Source: Gammaproteobacteria bacterium
GTDB taxonomy: Bacteria > Pseudomonadota > Gammaproteobacteria > Thiohalomonadales > Thiohalomonadaceae
Direction: 5' to 3'
NCBI GenBank assembly: GCA_024709225.1
Contig: JANJXC010000055.1
Coordinates: 1 to 38,486, forward strand
Length of the DNA: 38,486 bases
Every line of letters begins with the position of its first letter. The first letter of the stretch is position 1. A program made the translations under genes and the position numbers. Below, piece by piece: positions 20,291-27,909 of this stretch. A model generated the notes under the pieces. It ran no database searches. It saw only the letters and a list, made by a program, of their open reading frames with translations, and was not told the DNA's origin.

Positions 20291-20337
20291 CCAGATACCG
20301 TAGGCACGATATAGTGCGGTGGTGTCGGGCAATGTTG

Positions 20338-20362
20338 CCGGACATCGCTGCGCTATGTCCGG
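20338..20362. repeat. Extragenic palindrome with CGCTGCGCT loop
   Basis: CCGGACAT (20338-20345) and ATGTCCGG (20355-20362) pair perfectly over 8 bp around the 9-nt loop CGCTGCGCT. It lies between the converging PerM-like and PhoH genes. The loop resembles that of the 11219 palindrome, suggesting one REP-like family. No T run. Confidence 0.55.
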
Positions 20363-20472
20363 CCTGCGTCTGATTCCCTGCCACAGAAATCCGCTGTCTC
20401 TCCGCATCTGGGAAATCTGTTCCAGACATTTCCCACCGACTACATCCCTGTAGTCGTCTGCGGCAGATGGTT

Positions 20473-21870
20473 TTACAGCACTTCCGAGGCGTAATCCGCC
20501 AGACGCGAACGCTCGCCGCGGGTGAGGGTGATGTGGCCTGAATGCTCCCAGTTCTGGAAACGGTCGACCACGTAGGTGAGGCCGGAGTTGGTCTCGGTCA
20601 GATAGGGGGTATCGATCTGGGCGACGTTGCCCAGGCAAACCACCTTGGTGCCGGGGCCGGCGCGGGTGATCAGGGTCTTCATCTGCTTGGAGGTCAGGTT
20701 CTGCGCCTCGTCGATGATGAGGAACTTGTTGAGGAAGGTACGGCCGCGCATGAAGTTCAGTGAGCGGATCTTGATGCGCTTGTTGAGCAGCTCCTGGGTC
20801 GCGGCGCGCTCCCAGTCATTGCTGTGCTCGGACTGGGTCAGCACCTCCAGGTTGTCCATCAGCGCGCCCATCCACGGCGTCATCTTCTCTTCCTCCGTGC
20901 CGGGCAGGAAGCCGATGTCTTCGCCCACCGGCACGGTGACGCGGGTGACGACGATTTCGTTGTAGCGTTTCTCGTCCAGGGTCTGGGCCAGGGCGGCGGC
21001 CAGGGTGAGCAGGGTCTTGCCGGTGCCGGCCTGGCCCACCAGGGTGACGAAATCGATCTCCGGGTCCATCAGCAGGTTGAGGGCGAAATTCTGCTCGCGG
21101 TTGCGCGCATTGATGCCCCACACGCTGTGGCCCTTGCCGCGGAAGTCGCGCACGATTTCGATGATGCTGCCATCCTCGCCCGACTGGCGCACGGCGGCCT
21201 CAAAGGGCGTCTCGCCCTCCAGATAGAGCAGCTGATTGGGGTGCCAGGCGGAGGCATCGGGGCCGGTGATGCGGTAGTAGCTGCGGCCCTGTTCCTGCCA
21301 CGACTCCATTGCCTTGCTGTGCCGCTCCCAGAAATCCGCCGGCAGTTCGCTCATGCCGTTGTACAGCAGGTCGACATCGTCCAGCACCTGGTCGTTGCGG
21401 TAGTCCTCGGCATGGATGCCGAGGATCGCGGCCTTGATGCGCATGTTGGTGTCCTTGGACACCAGGGTGACGGTGACGTCCGTGCGTTCGTCGCGCAGGG
21501 CCAGGGCGGTGCCGAGGATGGTGTTGTCGGACTTGCTGCCCGGCAGGGAGGTGGGCAGGTCGGCCTCCATGATCCGGGTCTGGAAGAACAGGCTGCCGCT
21601 GGGGCCGGCGGTGCCGTTGCTGATGCTGCCGCTGGCCAGCGGGATGCCGTGGCCGATGGTGTCCTTGCTCACGCCCACCATCAGCTCGTCGAGGAAGCGG
21701 CTGGTCTGGCGCGCATTGCGGGCCACTTCGGAATGGCCCTTTTTGTTGTTGTCGAGCTCCTCCAATACCACCATCGGTAGATAGATATCGTGCTCCTGGA
21801 AGCGGAATAGTGCGGTGGGGTCGTGCATCAGCACGTTGGTGTCGAGAACGAACAGCTTTTTGGTCGGCAT
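20473..21870 (-). CDS. PIN domain-PhoH ATPase (PhoH2/YlaK type)
   Basis: A 465-residue cytoplasmic protein. The N-terminal PIN nuclease-like domain begins KLFVLDTNVLMHDP (Asp10) with a later acidic site (VVLEELDNNKKG). The C-terminal PhoH domain has Walker A GQAGTGKTLL (about 279-288) and Walker B FLIIDEAQNLT (about 382-392). Such PIN-PhoH fusions have been reported as ATP-dependent RNA helicase/RNases in other bacteria, sometimes paired with a small antitoxin-like gene; I see none upstream here. The start at 21870 has AAAGG upstream. It is convergent with the PerM-like gene and divergent from the porin gene (283 nt between starts). Confidence 0.88.
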   Translation of the reverse strand: MPTKKLFVLDTNVLMHDPTALFRFQEHDIYLPMVVLEELDNNKKGHSEVARNARQTSRFLDELMVGVSKDTIGHGIPLASGSISNGTAGPSGSLFFQTRIMEADLPTSLPGSKSDNTILGTALALRDERTDVTVTLVSKDTNMRIKAAILGIHAEDYRNDQVLDDVDLLYNGMSELPADFWERHSKAMESWQEQGRSYYRITGPDASAWHPNQLLYLEGETPFEAAVRQSGEDGSIIEIVRDFRGKGHSVWGINARNREQNFALNLLMDPEIDFVTLVGQAGTGKTLLTLAAALAQTLDEKRYNEIVVTRVTVPVGEDIGFLPGTEEEKMTPWMGALMDNLEVLTQSEHSNDWERAATQELLNKRIKIRSLNFMRGRTFLNKFLIIDEAQNLTSKQMKTLITRAGPGTKVVCLGNVAQIDTPYLTETNSGLTYVVDRFQNWEHSGHITLTRGERSRLADYASEVL

Positions 21871-22077
21871 GGCAGGCCTTTAATTTTATTGAAAACAGTT
21901 AGTTATGATTTGTTCTTGGCTCCGGGACGCGGCAGCGGCTGTGCCGCCGCGCGCTCCTTTATCCGATATACAGAGAAAACACAGGGGGGTAAAGAGGCAG
22001 CCGGTTACAGGGCGGTTCATTACCTACACAATCACTATGGCATTGCATGGAGGTCGGGAATCCAGTTAATCTATTAT

Positions 22078-22093
22078 TGTGAATCAGATCACA
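22078..22093 (+). promoter_or_regulatory. Consensus CRP (cAMP receptor protein) binding site
   Basis: TGTGA-ATCAGA-TCACA has both half-sites identical to the CRP consensus TGTGA-N6-TCACA. Its centre is about 68 nt before the porin start codon, suitable for activation of a promoter between it and the gene; GACAAT (22124-22129) is a possible -10. It also lies about 210 nt upstream of the divergent PhoH gene. The adenylate cyclase gene at 7.9 kb could supply the signal. Confidence 0.7.
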
Positions 22094-22153
22094 TCGCTAC
22101 ACGCTGTCGTGGTACGCACGGATGACAATTTGGAAACAGGCAAGAGGTAATAA

Positions 22154-23254
22154 ATGAAAAAGGTACTGTTGGGTAGTTTGATGGGGGCGGCGCTGGGGAT
22201 GACAGCGGGCGCCGCACATGCTGAAGGAGTGAGCATTAACGGATTTCTGACCACCTCGGTGGCGCGGCTCGGCAAGAGTGACGTTACCTATCTGAATGCA
22301 TTTACGGATCAACCCCGCTTTGACAACACCGACAGCCGTCTGGGGTTGCAGTTTTCCGGCGAGATCAATGAATGGATGTCGGCCACCGCCCAGCTGATTG
22401 CGCGTGGTCGCGGCGGCAATGAAAACATCATCACCGACTGGGCCTTCGTCAGCATCGCCGCGCACGACGACCTGCAGATCCGCACCGGCAAGCTGAAGTT
22501 CCCCACCTTCCTGATCTCCGACTACTACGAGGTCGGCTACGCGTATCCGTGGATACGTCCGCCCCAGGAACTGTATTCGCTCAATCCCATCACCACCCTG
22601 GTGGGCGTCGATGCCCTGTACACGGTGCCGGTGGGGCAGGCCAATCTGTTGCTGCAACCCTTCGTCGGTTCCAACCGCGGTACGGCGTACGTGTCCGGCA
22701 TGCAGGCGCCGGCCTTCTCCGGTTTTGGGCTGACCGCGGGTGACGCGATCAACTTCGATGCCCCGGTGCTGGTCGGCCTCAATGCGGCGCTCAACTTCGA
22801 TATCGGCACGCTCCGCGCCGGCTATCTGCAGGCCGAGGTGGATCAGGCCGCGTTCGGCATCCTCGGCGAGAAGGCGGATTTCGCCAGCATCGGCCTGACC
22901 ATCGACTGGCGCAATGTCGTGCTCTATGCCGAATATGCCGATCGCAACGTGGAGAAGACGGCCATCGCCAATGCGTTCCCGGATCAGCAGGGCGCCTATG
23001 TCACCCTCGGCTACCGTTTCGGTCGCCTGCTGCCCCATGTGACCTACGCCACCATGGATGAGGGCAAGGATGCGTCGCCGCTGGCGCTGAAGCAGACCTC
23101 CACCACGGTCGGCCTGCGTTACGAGTTCCTCAATGGCGCCGCGCTCAAGTTCGAATATCAGATGATCGAACCGGAGAAGAACAATACCGGCATGTTCGAT
23201 ACGGTGATTGAAGACGCTGCGCTGTATGGCGTATCGCTCGACGTGATCTTCTAG
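22154..23254 (+). CDS. Outer-membrane porin
   Basis: A 366-residue protein with a standard signal peptide (MKKVLLGSLMGAALGM, cleavage after GAAHA at about 23). Alternating amphipathic strands follow throughout (LQFSGEINEWMSATAQLI, VVLYAEYADRNVE, AYVTLGYRFGRLLPHVTYA), and it ends in aromatic Phe (SLDVIF), the usual outer-membrane assembly signal. Specificity is not evident. The next gene encodes a phosphate-binding-like protein 12 nt after the stop, so phosphate or another anion is a possible cargo; this is inference. AGAGGT precedes the ATG. A consensus CRP site lies upstream. Confidence 0.82.
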   Translation: MKKVLLGSLMGAALGMTAGAAHAEGVSINGFLTTSVARLGKSDVTYLNAFTDQPRFDNTDSRLGLQFSGEINEWMSATAQLIARGRGGNENIITDWAFVSIAAHDDLQIRTGKLKFPTFLISDYYEVGYAYPWIRPPQELYSLNPITTLVGVDALYTVPVGQANLLLQPFVGSNRGTAYVSGMQAPAFSGFGLTAGDAINFDAPVLVGLNAALNFDIGTLRAGYLQAEVDQAAFGILGEKADFASIGLTIDWRNVVLYAEYADRNVEKTAIANAFPDQQGAYVTLGYRFGRLLPHVTYATMDEGKDASPLALKQTSTTVGLRYEFLNGAALKFEYQMIEPEKNNTGMFDTVIEDAALYGVSLDVIF

Positions 23255-23266
23255 GCAGGTGGCCCG

Positions 23267-23701
23267 ATGAATATTCAGATGAAAATGGCATGGGCCGGGT
23301 TGCTGCTGGTCGCGAGCAGCGCATTTGGTGTGGCGCAGGCGGAATTGGCGATCATTGCCCACCCCAGCCAGAAGGTGGTCGGCGTGTCGCAGGACAATGT
23401 CAGCGATATCTATCTCGGTCGCAGCAAGACCTTTCCCAACGGCGCGGCGGTCGAGGCCGTGGATCAGGACAGCGGCACGGCGTCCTACCAGCAGTTTCTC
23501 GCCAAGGTGTTGAAGATGGATGCGGCGGCGCTCAAGTCCTATTGGGCCAAGCGTATCTTTTCCGGCAAGGCCAAGCCGCCCAAGGGCCTGGGCGATGATG
23601 AAGCGGTCAAGAAGTGGGTGGCCGCGAATCCCAACGGCCTGGGCTATGTGCAGGGCAAGTTTGTCGACAGCAGCGTCAAGGTGCTGTTGATCATTCCGTA
23701 G
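23267..23701 (+). CDS. Short PstS-like (phosphate ABC-type) substrate-binding protein
   Basis: 144 residues with a signal peptide (AWAGLLLVASSAFGVAQA, cleavage near 25). The mature part (ELAIIAHPSQKVVGVSQDNVSDIYLGRSKTFPNG in pieces IIAHPSQKV, DIYLGRSKTFPNG, then YWAKRIFSGKAKPP) matches the first lobe of PstS-like phosphate-binding proteins. At half the normal length, it is a single-lobe form. No PstABC genes are nearby, so it is unlikely to feed a local ABC transporter; it may work with the porin as a periplasmic ligand carrier or sensor. AGGTGG lies before ATG 23267; an ATG at 23279 is an alternative. Confidence 0.78.
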   Translation: MNIQMKMAWAGLLLVASSAFGVAQAELAIIAHPSQKVVGVSQDNVSDIYLGRSKTFPNGAAVEAVDQDSGTASYQQFLAKVLKMDAAALKSYWAKRIFSGKAKPPKGLGDDEAVKKWVAANPNGLGYVQGKFVDSSVKVLLIIP

Positions 23702-23721
23702 TTGCCGGCAGTTGGCTCAAC

Positions 23722-23750
23722 CCTCCGGACGGTGTGACGCCGTCCGGAGG
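23722..23750. terminator. Strong hairpin between the PstS-like and Sel1 genes
   Basis: CCTCCGGACGG (23722-23732) and CCGTCCGGAGG (23740-23750) are perfect 11-bp arms around the loop TGTGACG, 21 nt after the stop. The downstream sequence is AAATTATAAG with no T run on the plus strand, so it may be a Rho-type end, an mRNA-stabilising hairpin or partial attenuation before the Sel1 genes. Confidence 0.55.
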
Positions 23751-23848
23751 AAATTATAAGAAAATAACGCTGCCGTCAGAGAGGGGGTCGCCTACCGGCA
23801 CTCTTGCAGACGGTGGTTACACCACATGCATCATGGATGAACACAGCA

Positions 23849-24877
23849 ATGAACAAGTATCTTCCTCATACCGCAGCACTGCTGCTCGGTGGTCTTTTTG
23901 CCTGCGCGCCTGCGGGGCTGATGGCCGCCGATGTCTCGCCGAGCATGCTGACCATCGAGAAATTCAGCGCCGAGCGCGGCGACGCAAATTCCCAATACTT
24001 CATGGGAGAACATTATGAGCTGGGTGACAGCGGCGTAACGCAGGATCACCGCACGGCGCTGGACTGGTACCAGAAGGCCGCGGCGCAGGGCTATGCGGCG
24101 GCACTGTACAAGCTGGCCACCTTCCATGAGCAGGGGCTCGGTGGCCTGTCGCCCGATGCGGCCAAGGCCACGGAGCTGTATCGCCAGGCCGCCGAGGCCG
24201 GCAGTGATCAGGCGGTGCAGCGCATTGCCGGCCTCAACAAGGCGGCGCGCGAGGAAAACCAGCGGCGCCAGCGTCAGCTGGAGCAGGAACAGAAGACGAA
24301 GGCCGAGGACGAGGCGCGGCGCGAGCAGTTGCGACGTGAGCAGACCGAGATGCGTCTCAAGGTGGAACTGGAGCGCAAGCGGGCGTTGGAGTTGAGCGCG
24401 GCGCAGGCGCCCGGACAAAAGTCCGGGAACAGGCCGGCGGCACAGGCGGCACCCTCGCCGGCCTACAACGTGCCGCAGCTGATCAGCGAGATATTGAACA
24501 AGGAGTGGCGCGCCGAGGGGCGGGCGGCCGAGTTCCTGCCGGCGGGCGATACCGGTTGCCTCAAGACCAGCGAGGCGGAGGTGACCTGCTTTTCCCAGGA
24601 GCGCAGCCGGGTGGTGGCGGGCAAGCAGGTCAAGTACGCCACCAAGGCGGTGTTGCGGGAATTCCGCGAGACGGGCGTCTTCGACGTGAACTATATCTAC
24701 CACGCCATTGATCTGACCGACGCGGCGACGCCGGGCGAGGCAACCGATCGCTATGGCCTGCAGCTCAAGACCGGCTGGCAGCAGCCCGGGATGGATGTGC
24801 GTTGCGAAATGAGCGGCACCCGGCAGATCCGTTGTGCCGGTGCCAAGGTGGGGCAGGTGGTTTTCGACGCGCTGTAA
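23849..24877 (+). CDS. Periplasmic Sel1-repeat protein with coiled coil and Cys-containing C-terminal domain
   Basis: 342 residues with a signal peptide (cleavage near LMAAD). Residues about 35-130 hold two to three Sel1-like repeats (ALDWYQKAAAQGYAAALYKL, ELYRQAAEAGSDQAVQ), an alpha-alpha solenoid used for protein contacts. A charged coiled coil follows (REENQRRQRQLEQEQKTKAE, about 135-195), then a Pro/Ala linker and a C-terminal domain of about 130 residues I do not recognise, with four cysteines (GCLK, TCFS, RCEM, RCAG) that may form two disulfides. The start is uncertain: 23849 gives the cleaner signal peptide, 23837 is an alternative, and neither has a good Shine-Dalgarno sequence. The next gene is also a Sel1 protein, so the two probably act together in the envelope. 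Confidence 0.7.
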   Translation: MNKYLPHTAALLLGGLFACAPAGLMAADVSPSMLTIEKFSAERGDANSQYFMGEHYELGDSGVTQDHRTALDWYQKAAAQGYAAALYKLATFHEQGLGGLSPDAAKATELYRQAAEAGSDQAVQRIAGLNKAAREENQRRQRQLEQEQKTKAEDEARREQLRREQTEMRLKVELERKRALELSAAQAPGQKSGNRPAAQAAPSPAYNVPQLISEILNKEWRAEGRAAEFLPAGDTGCLKTSEAEVTCFSQERSRVVAGKQVKYATKAVLREFRETGVFDVNYIYHAIDLTDAATPGEATDRYGLQLKTGWQQPGMDVRCEMSGTRQIRCAGAKVGQVVFDAL

Positions 24878-24934
24878 CCGTGTTTGCCAACCGGCCGGTG
24901 ACGGCTGGCTCAGGGAGAGAATGGGAGGAATACC

Positions 24935-25678
24935 ATGTTCAAATACGTCCTGATTGTTGCGTGCGGTCTGATGACGACGGCGGCCTGGGCCCAGGAGGAT
25001 CATCTGGGCAAGCTCTTTGAGGTGCATTCCAAGTTTGCCGCGCTGGGCAGTGCCGAGGCGCAGTTCAAGCTGGGCCAGATGCATGAGGAAGGGCAAGGCA
25101 CGCCGGTGGATTATGCCAAGGCGCGCGAGTGGTACGAAAAGGCGGCCGCGCAGAATTACGAGCAGGCCAGACAACGTCTGGCCACACTGGACCAGCGGGC
25201 GGCGGCGGCAGGCAGCGATGCCGCTGCGCAGGAGGCGGTAGCGGCACAGAAGCGTGCCGAGGAGGAGCAGGCGCGCCAGGCCGCGGTGCAGCAGCAGGCC
25301 GCGGCAGAGAAGGCGCGCCAGGAGGCAGCACAGAAGCGGGCGGCGGAAGAGAGGGCGCGGCAAGAGGCGGCTGCCGCACAGAAACGCGCCGAGGAGGAGC
25401 GGGTGCGCCAACAGGCGGCCGCGGCGCAGAAGCGTGCGGCGGAAGAGAAGGCACGGCAGCAGGCGGCACAAAAGCGGGCGGAGGAAGAGAAGGCGCGGCA
25501 AGAGGTGGCTGCAGCGGAGACGGCGAGCGCGCAACAACCCAGTAGCGCAACGGTCCAGCCCGCAGCCCCCCAGGCCGCAGCCCCCGCTCCCGCGACGGCG
25601 AAGGCCGAAAGCTTCGATACCGATCCGTGCAACACGCCGGCGGCACGCTTCATGTCGACCTGCCGCGACAAGAAATAG
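24935..25678 (+). CDS. Secreted Sel1-repeat protein with long TolA-like Ala/Lys/Glu coiled coil
   Basis: 247 residues. The signal peptide MFKYVLIVACGLMTTAAWA is followed by one or two Sel1 repeats (AQFKLGQMHEEGQG, REWYEKAAAQNYEQA; about 40-90). Residues about 95-195 are an almost uninterrupted Ala/Gln/Lys/Arg/Glu coiled coil made of repeated units such as AAQKRAEEEKARQ, like the central rod of TolA. A Pro/Ala-rich linker and a short tail with two cysteines (DPCNTPAARFMSTCRDKK) end the protein. It may span or brace the periplasm. GGGAGGAA precedes the ATG. It shares the Sel1 plus charged-coil layout with the previous gene (57 nt gap), suggesting an old duplication or a working pair. Confidence 0.72.
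   Translation: MFKYVLIVACGLMTTAAWAQEDHLGKLFEVHSKFAALGSAEAQFKLGQMHEEGQGTPVDYAKAREWYEKAAAQNYEQARQRLATLDQRAAAAGSDAAAQEAVAAQKRAEEEQARQAAVQQQAAAEKARQEAAQKRAAEERARQEAAAAQKRAEEERVRQQAAAAQKRAAEEKARQQAAQKRAEEEKARQEVAAAETASAQQPSSATVQPAAPQAAAPAPATAKAESFDTDPCNTPAARFMSTCRDKK
25230..25520 (+). repeat. Coding tandem repeats in the TolA-like rod
   Basis: About six imperfect copies of a 33-54-nt block (core GCACAGAAGCG ... GAAGAGAAGGCGCGGCA) encode the AAQKRAEEEKARQ units. The blocks differ by multiples of three bases, so slipped-strand changes would keep the frame and alter rod length. The boundaries are approximate. Confidence 0.65.
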
Positions 25679-25696
25679 GTTATACCGCCGCTGCCG

Positions 25697-26164
25697 TCAG
25701 AGGGCCTTGACGGCCTCCAGTACGGCGGCGGCATGACCGGCGGCCTTGACCTTGCGCCACTCGGCACGCAGCACGCCCTTGCCATCGATGAGGAAGGTGC
25801 TGCGCTCGATCCCCATCACCTTCTTGCCGTACATGTTCTTTTCCTTGATCACGTCGAACTGCCGGCACAGGGTCTCTTCGGCGTCGGACAGCAGCTCGAA
25901 GGTGAAGCCCTGCTTGGTCTTGAAGTTGTCGTGGAAGCGCACGCTGTCGCGTGACACGCCGAGGATGGCGGTGTTGTGGCGTGCGAATTCACCGTGCAGG
26001 TCACGAAACTCCTGGCCTTCGGTGGTGCAGCCCGGGGTGTTGTCCTTGGGGTAGAAGTAGATGACGAGATTCCTGCCGACGTAATCCTGCAGGCCCAGCG
26101 TCTGGCCGCCGGTGGCGGGCAGGGAGAAGGGCGCTATCTTGCGGCCGAGGCTGACGCTGGTCAT
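25697..26164 (-). CDS. bcp: Thioredoxin-dependent thiol peroxidase (peroxiredoxin Q/Bcp)
   Basis: A 155-residue thioredoxin-fold peroxidase that reduces hydrogen peroxide and organic peroxides in the cytoplasm. The peroxidatic Cys46 sits in YPKDNTPGCTTEG. In E. coli Bcp the resolving Cys lies five residues later; here that position is Gln51. The only other cysteine is Cys100 (ETLCRQF), so the enzyme is either a one-Cys type or uses Cys100. It begins 32 nt after the gcvR stop on the same strand, with GAGGGC before the ATG, so gcvR-bcp is an operon. The order gcvR-bcp opposite dapA-bamC is the same as in E. coli. Confidence 0.92.
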   Translation of the reverse strand: MTSVSLGRKIAPFSLPATGGQTLGLQDYVGRNLVIYFYPKDNTPGCTTEGQEFRDLHGEFARHNTAILGVSRDSVRFHDNFKTKQGFTFELLSDAEETLCRQFDVIKEKNMYGKKVMGIERSTFLIDGKGVLRAEWRKVKAAGHAAAVLEAVKAL

Positions 26165-26196
26165 GGTGCTGCCCTCGCAGGTCTGTGGCGGCAGGC

Positions 26197-26745
26197 CTAG
26201 CCCTTCACCGGTTCCAGTACGGCATCCAGGTTGAGGGCGTCGCAGAAATCGAGGAACTCTTCGCGCAGACGTGCCACCTGGGTAGTGGCGGGCAGGTTCA
26301 CCGTGATATTGGCGGAGAACATCTGGGCGCCGCTGTGGGCGGCGCGGTAGCTGTCGGTGTACAGGTCCTGGATGTTGATGTTGCGGCTGGAGAAGAAATT
26401 GGCCAGCTGATAGACGATGCCGGGGTGGTCCATGGCGATGACCTCCACCATATAGGGGCGGCCGCCGCTCCTGGGCTCATGTTCCTCGGTGCGCTTGGAA
26501 ATGATGGTCAGCCCCAGTTTCTTCTGCAGCGCCGGCAGCTGGGTTTCCAGCTTGGCCACCGCACTCCAGGGGCCTTCCACCATCATCATGATGGCGAACT
26601 CGCCGCCCAGGACGGTCATGCGGCTGTCGACGATATTGCAGCCGGCGTCGGTGACATGCAGGGCCAGATCGTTGACGATACCCGGTCGATCCTGGCCCAG
26701 GGCCGAGATGACGAGGTACTGCTGCTGGGAGGGTTGGGTGCTCAT
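26197..26745 (-). CDS. gcvR: Glycine cleavage system regulator GcvR-like, double ACT domain
   Basis: A 182-residue protein with two ACT domains: YLVISALGQDRPGIVNDLA (about 10-28) and YMVEVIAMDHPGIVYQLA (about 98-115), each with the glycine-binding D-x-PGI turn. In E. coli GcvR acts with GcvA to repress the glycine cleavage operon when glycine is low; no gcvA or gcvTHP is visible here, so the target is inferred from family and synteny. It diverges from dapA with 249 nt between the starts and leads the gcvR-bcp unit. GAGG precedes the ATG. Confidence 0.88.
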   Translation of the reverse strand: MSTQPSQQQYLVISALGQDRPGIVNDLALHVTDAGCNIVDSRMTVLGGEFAIMMMVEGPWSAVAKLETQLPALQKKLGLTIISKRTEEHEPRSGGRPYMVEVIAMDHPGIVYQLANFFSSRNINIQDLYTDSYRAAHSGAQMFSANITVNLPATTQVARLREEFLDFCDALNLDAVLEPVKG

Positions 26746-26904
26746 GGGGCCTCGGGGCGGGTAAGGGGGGACGGTTCGGCGCCATTGTACCCCAGGCGGC
26801 GTGGTTGCGGAGCAACGGCGGCAGGTGCCGGGGACGTGCTGCGCGGACCGGGCTCCGGGGGCCGGTCGCCTCCCGTGCGCCTGTCCCGGGGCTCTGGGTT
26901 TTTC

Positions 26905-26934
26905 TTGTCCCTCGTACCGGTCTTCTTGTAGGAT
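26905..26934 (+). promoter_or_regulatory. Candidate sigma-70 promoter for dapA-bamC
   Basis: TTGTCC (26905-26910), an 18-nt spacer and TAGGAT (26929-26934) match sigma-70 elements at 4 of 6 positions each. It is 60 nt before the dapA ATG in the divergent gcvR-dapA region. Confidence 0.35.
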
Positions 26935-26956
26935 GCAGCGTTATTTTCAGCCGGAC

Positions 26957-26977
26957 GGGCGCCCCACGGCGGCGCCC
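26957..26977 (+). promoter_or_regulatory. Hairpin in the dapA leader
   Basis: GGGCGCC (26957-26963), a 7-nt loop and GGCGCCC (26971-26977) form a perfect 7-bp stem, five bases before the dapA Shine-Dalgarno GGGGGAG (26983-26989). It could affect translation start, but I see no lysine-riboswitch-sized structure. Confidence 0.35.
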
Positions 26978-26994
26978 ACAGCGGGGGAGCAAAC

Positions 26995-27870
26995 ATGTTT
27001 CACGGCAGTATGGTGGCCCTGGTCACGCCGATGCGGGCGGATGGCAGCATCGATGACGACAGCCTGCGCAGTCTGGTGGAATTTCATGTGGCCAATGGCA
27101 CCGACGCCATCGTTGCGGTGGGCACCACCGGCGAGGCGTCCACCCTCGACTACGAGGAGCACTGCGGCCTGATCCGCCGCGTGGTGGAACTGGCCGGTGG
27201 CCGTGTTCCGGTCATTGCCGGCACCGGTTCCAACTCCACCTCCGAGGCCATCGAACTGACCCGCTGCGCCATGGAGGGGGGGGCCGATGCCTGTCTGCTG
27301 GTGACGCCGTATTACGTCAAGCCCACCCAGGAAGGACTGTACCGCCATTTCCGCGCCGTGGCCGAAGCGGTGCCCATTGCCCAGATCCTCTACAATGTGC
27401 CGGGCCGCACTGCGGTGGACATGACCAACGACACGGTGGCCCGCCTGGCGGACATCAGCAATATCGTCGGCATCAAGGATGCCACCGGCAATCTGGAGCG
27501 CGGCAAGGAACTCATCGATCGCTGCGGCGATCGTATCGACGTCTACAGTGGCGACGACGCCACCGCGATGGAACTGATTCTGATGGGCGCCAAGGGCGAC
27601 ATTTCCGTGACCGCCAATGTGGCGCCGCGGGCCATGCACGAAATGTGTGCGGCGGCCCTGGCCGGCGAACGCGTGGCCGCCCAGGCCATCAACGCCAATC
27701 TGGAACTGCTGCACAAGAACCTGTTTGTCGAGGCCAATCCCATCCCGGTGAAGTGGGCGCTGCACGAAATGGGGCTGATTCCTGCCGGACTCCGCCTGCC
27801 GCTGACCGAGCTGTCGAGCCAGCATCACGATACCGTGCGCCAGGCCATGAAGCGGGCCGGCGTGCTCTGA
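26995..27870 (+). CDS. dapA: 4-hydroxy-tetrahydrodipicolinate synthase
   Basis: A 291-residue cytoplasmic class I aldolase that condenses pyruvate with aspartate semialdehyde, the first step specific to lysine and meso-diaminopimelate. All active-site residues fall at the E. coli numbers: Thr44 and Thr45 (GTTGEAS), Tyr107, Tyr133 (ILYNVPGR), Arg138 and the Schiff-base Lys161 (GIKDATG). Length is the same as E. coli DapA (292). GGGGGAG precedes the ATG. bamC follows 39 nt downstream, as in E. coli. Confidence 0.97.
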   Translation: MFHGSMVALVTPMRADGSIDDDSLRSLVEFHVANGTDAIVAVGTTGEASTLDYEEHCGLIRRVVELAGGRVPVIAGTGSNSTSEAIELTRCAMEGGADACLLVTPYYVKPTQEGLYRHFRAVAEAVPIAQILYNVPGRTAVDMTNDTVARLADISNIVGIKDATGNLERGKELIDRCGDRIDVYSGDDATAMELILMGAKGDISVTANVAPRAMHEMCAAALAGERVAAQAINANLELLHKNLFVEANPIPVKWALHEMGLIPAGLRLPLTELSSQHHDTVRQAMKRAGVL

Positions 27871-27891
27871 CCTGAATGCGGGTCATTCGGG
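27871..27891 (+). other. Hairpin between dapA and bamC
   Basis: CCTGAATG (27871-27878), loop CGGGT and CATTCGGG (27884-27891) form an 8-bp stem with one G-T pair directly after the dapA stop. There is no T run. It may set the relative level of the two genes or protect the dapA mRNA end. Confidence 0.4.
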
Positions 27892-27909
27892 GACCAACGA
27901 GGAATTCTA

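Noticed and set aside
23831-25537. 568-codon minus-strand frame opposite the Sel1 genes, Leu/Arg-rich
   Set aside because: Antisense of Ala/Lys/Glu coiled-coil coding; the Leu-rich look is a codon-complement effect, not membrane helices.
26746-26994. Lysine riboswitch before dapA
   Set aside because: The leader is too short downstream of the candidate promoter and I see only one small hairpin, not the multi-helix lysine aptamer.
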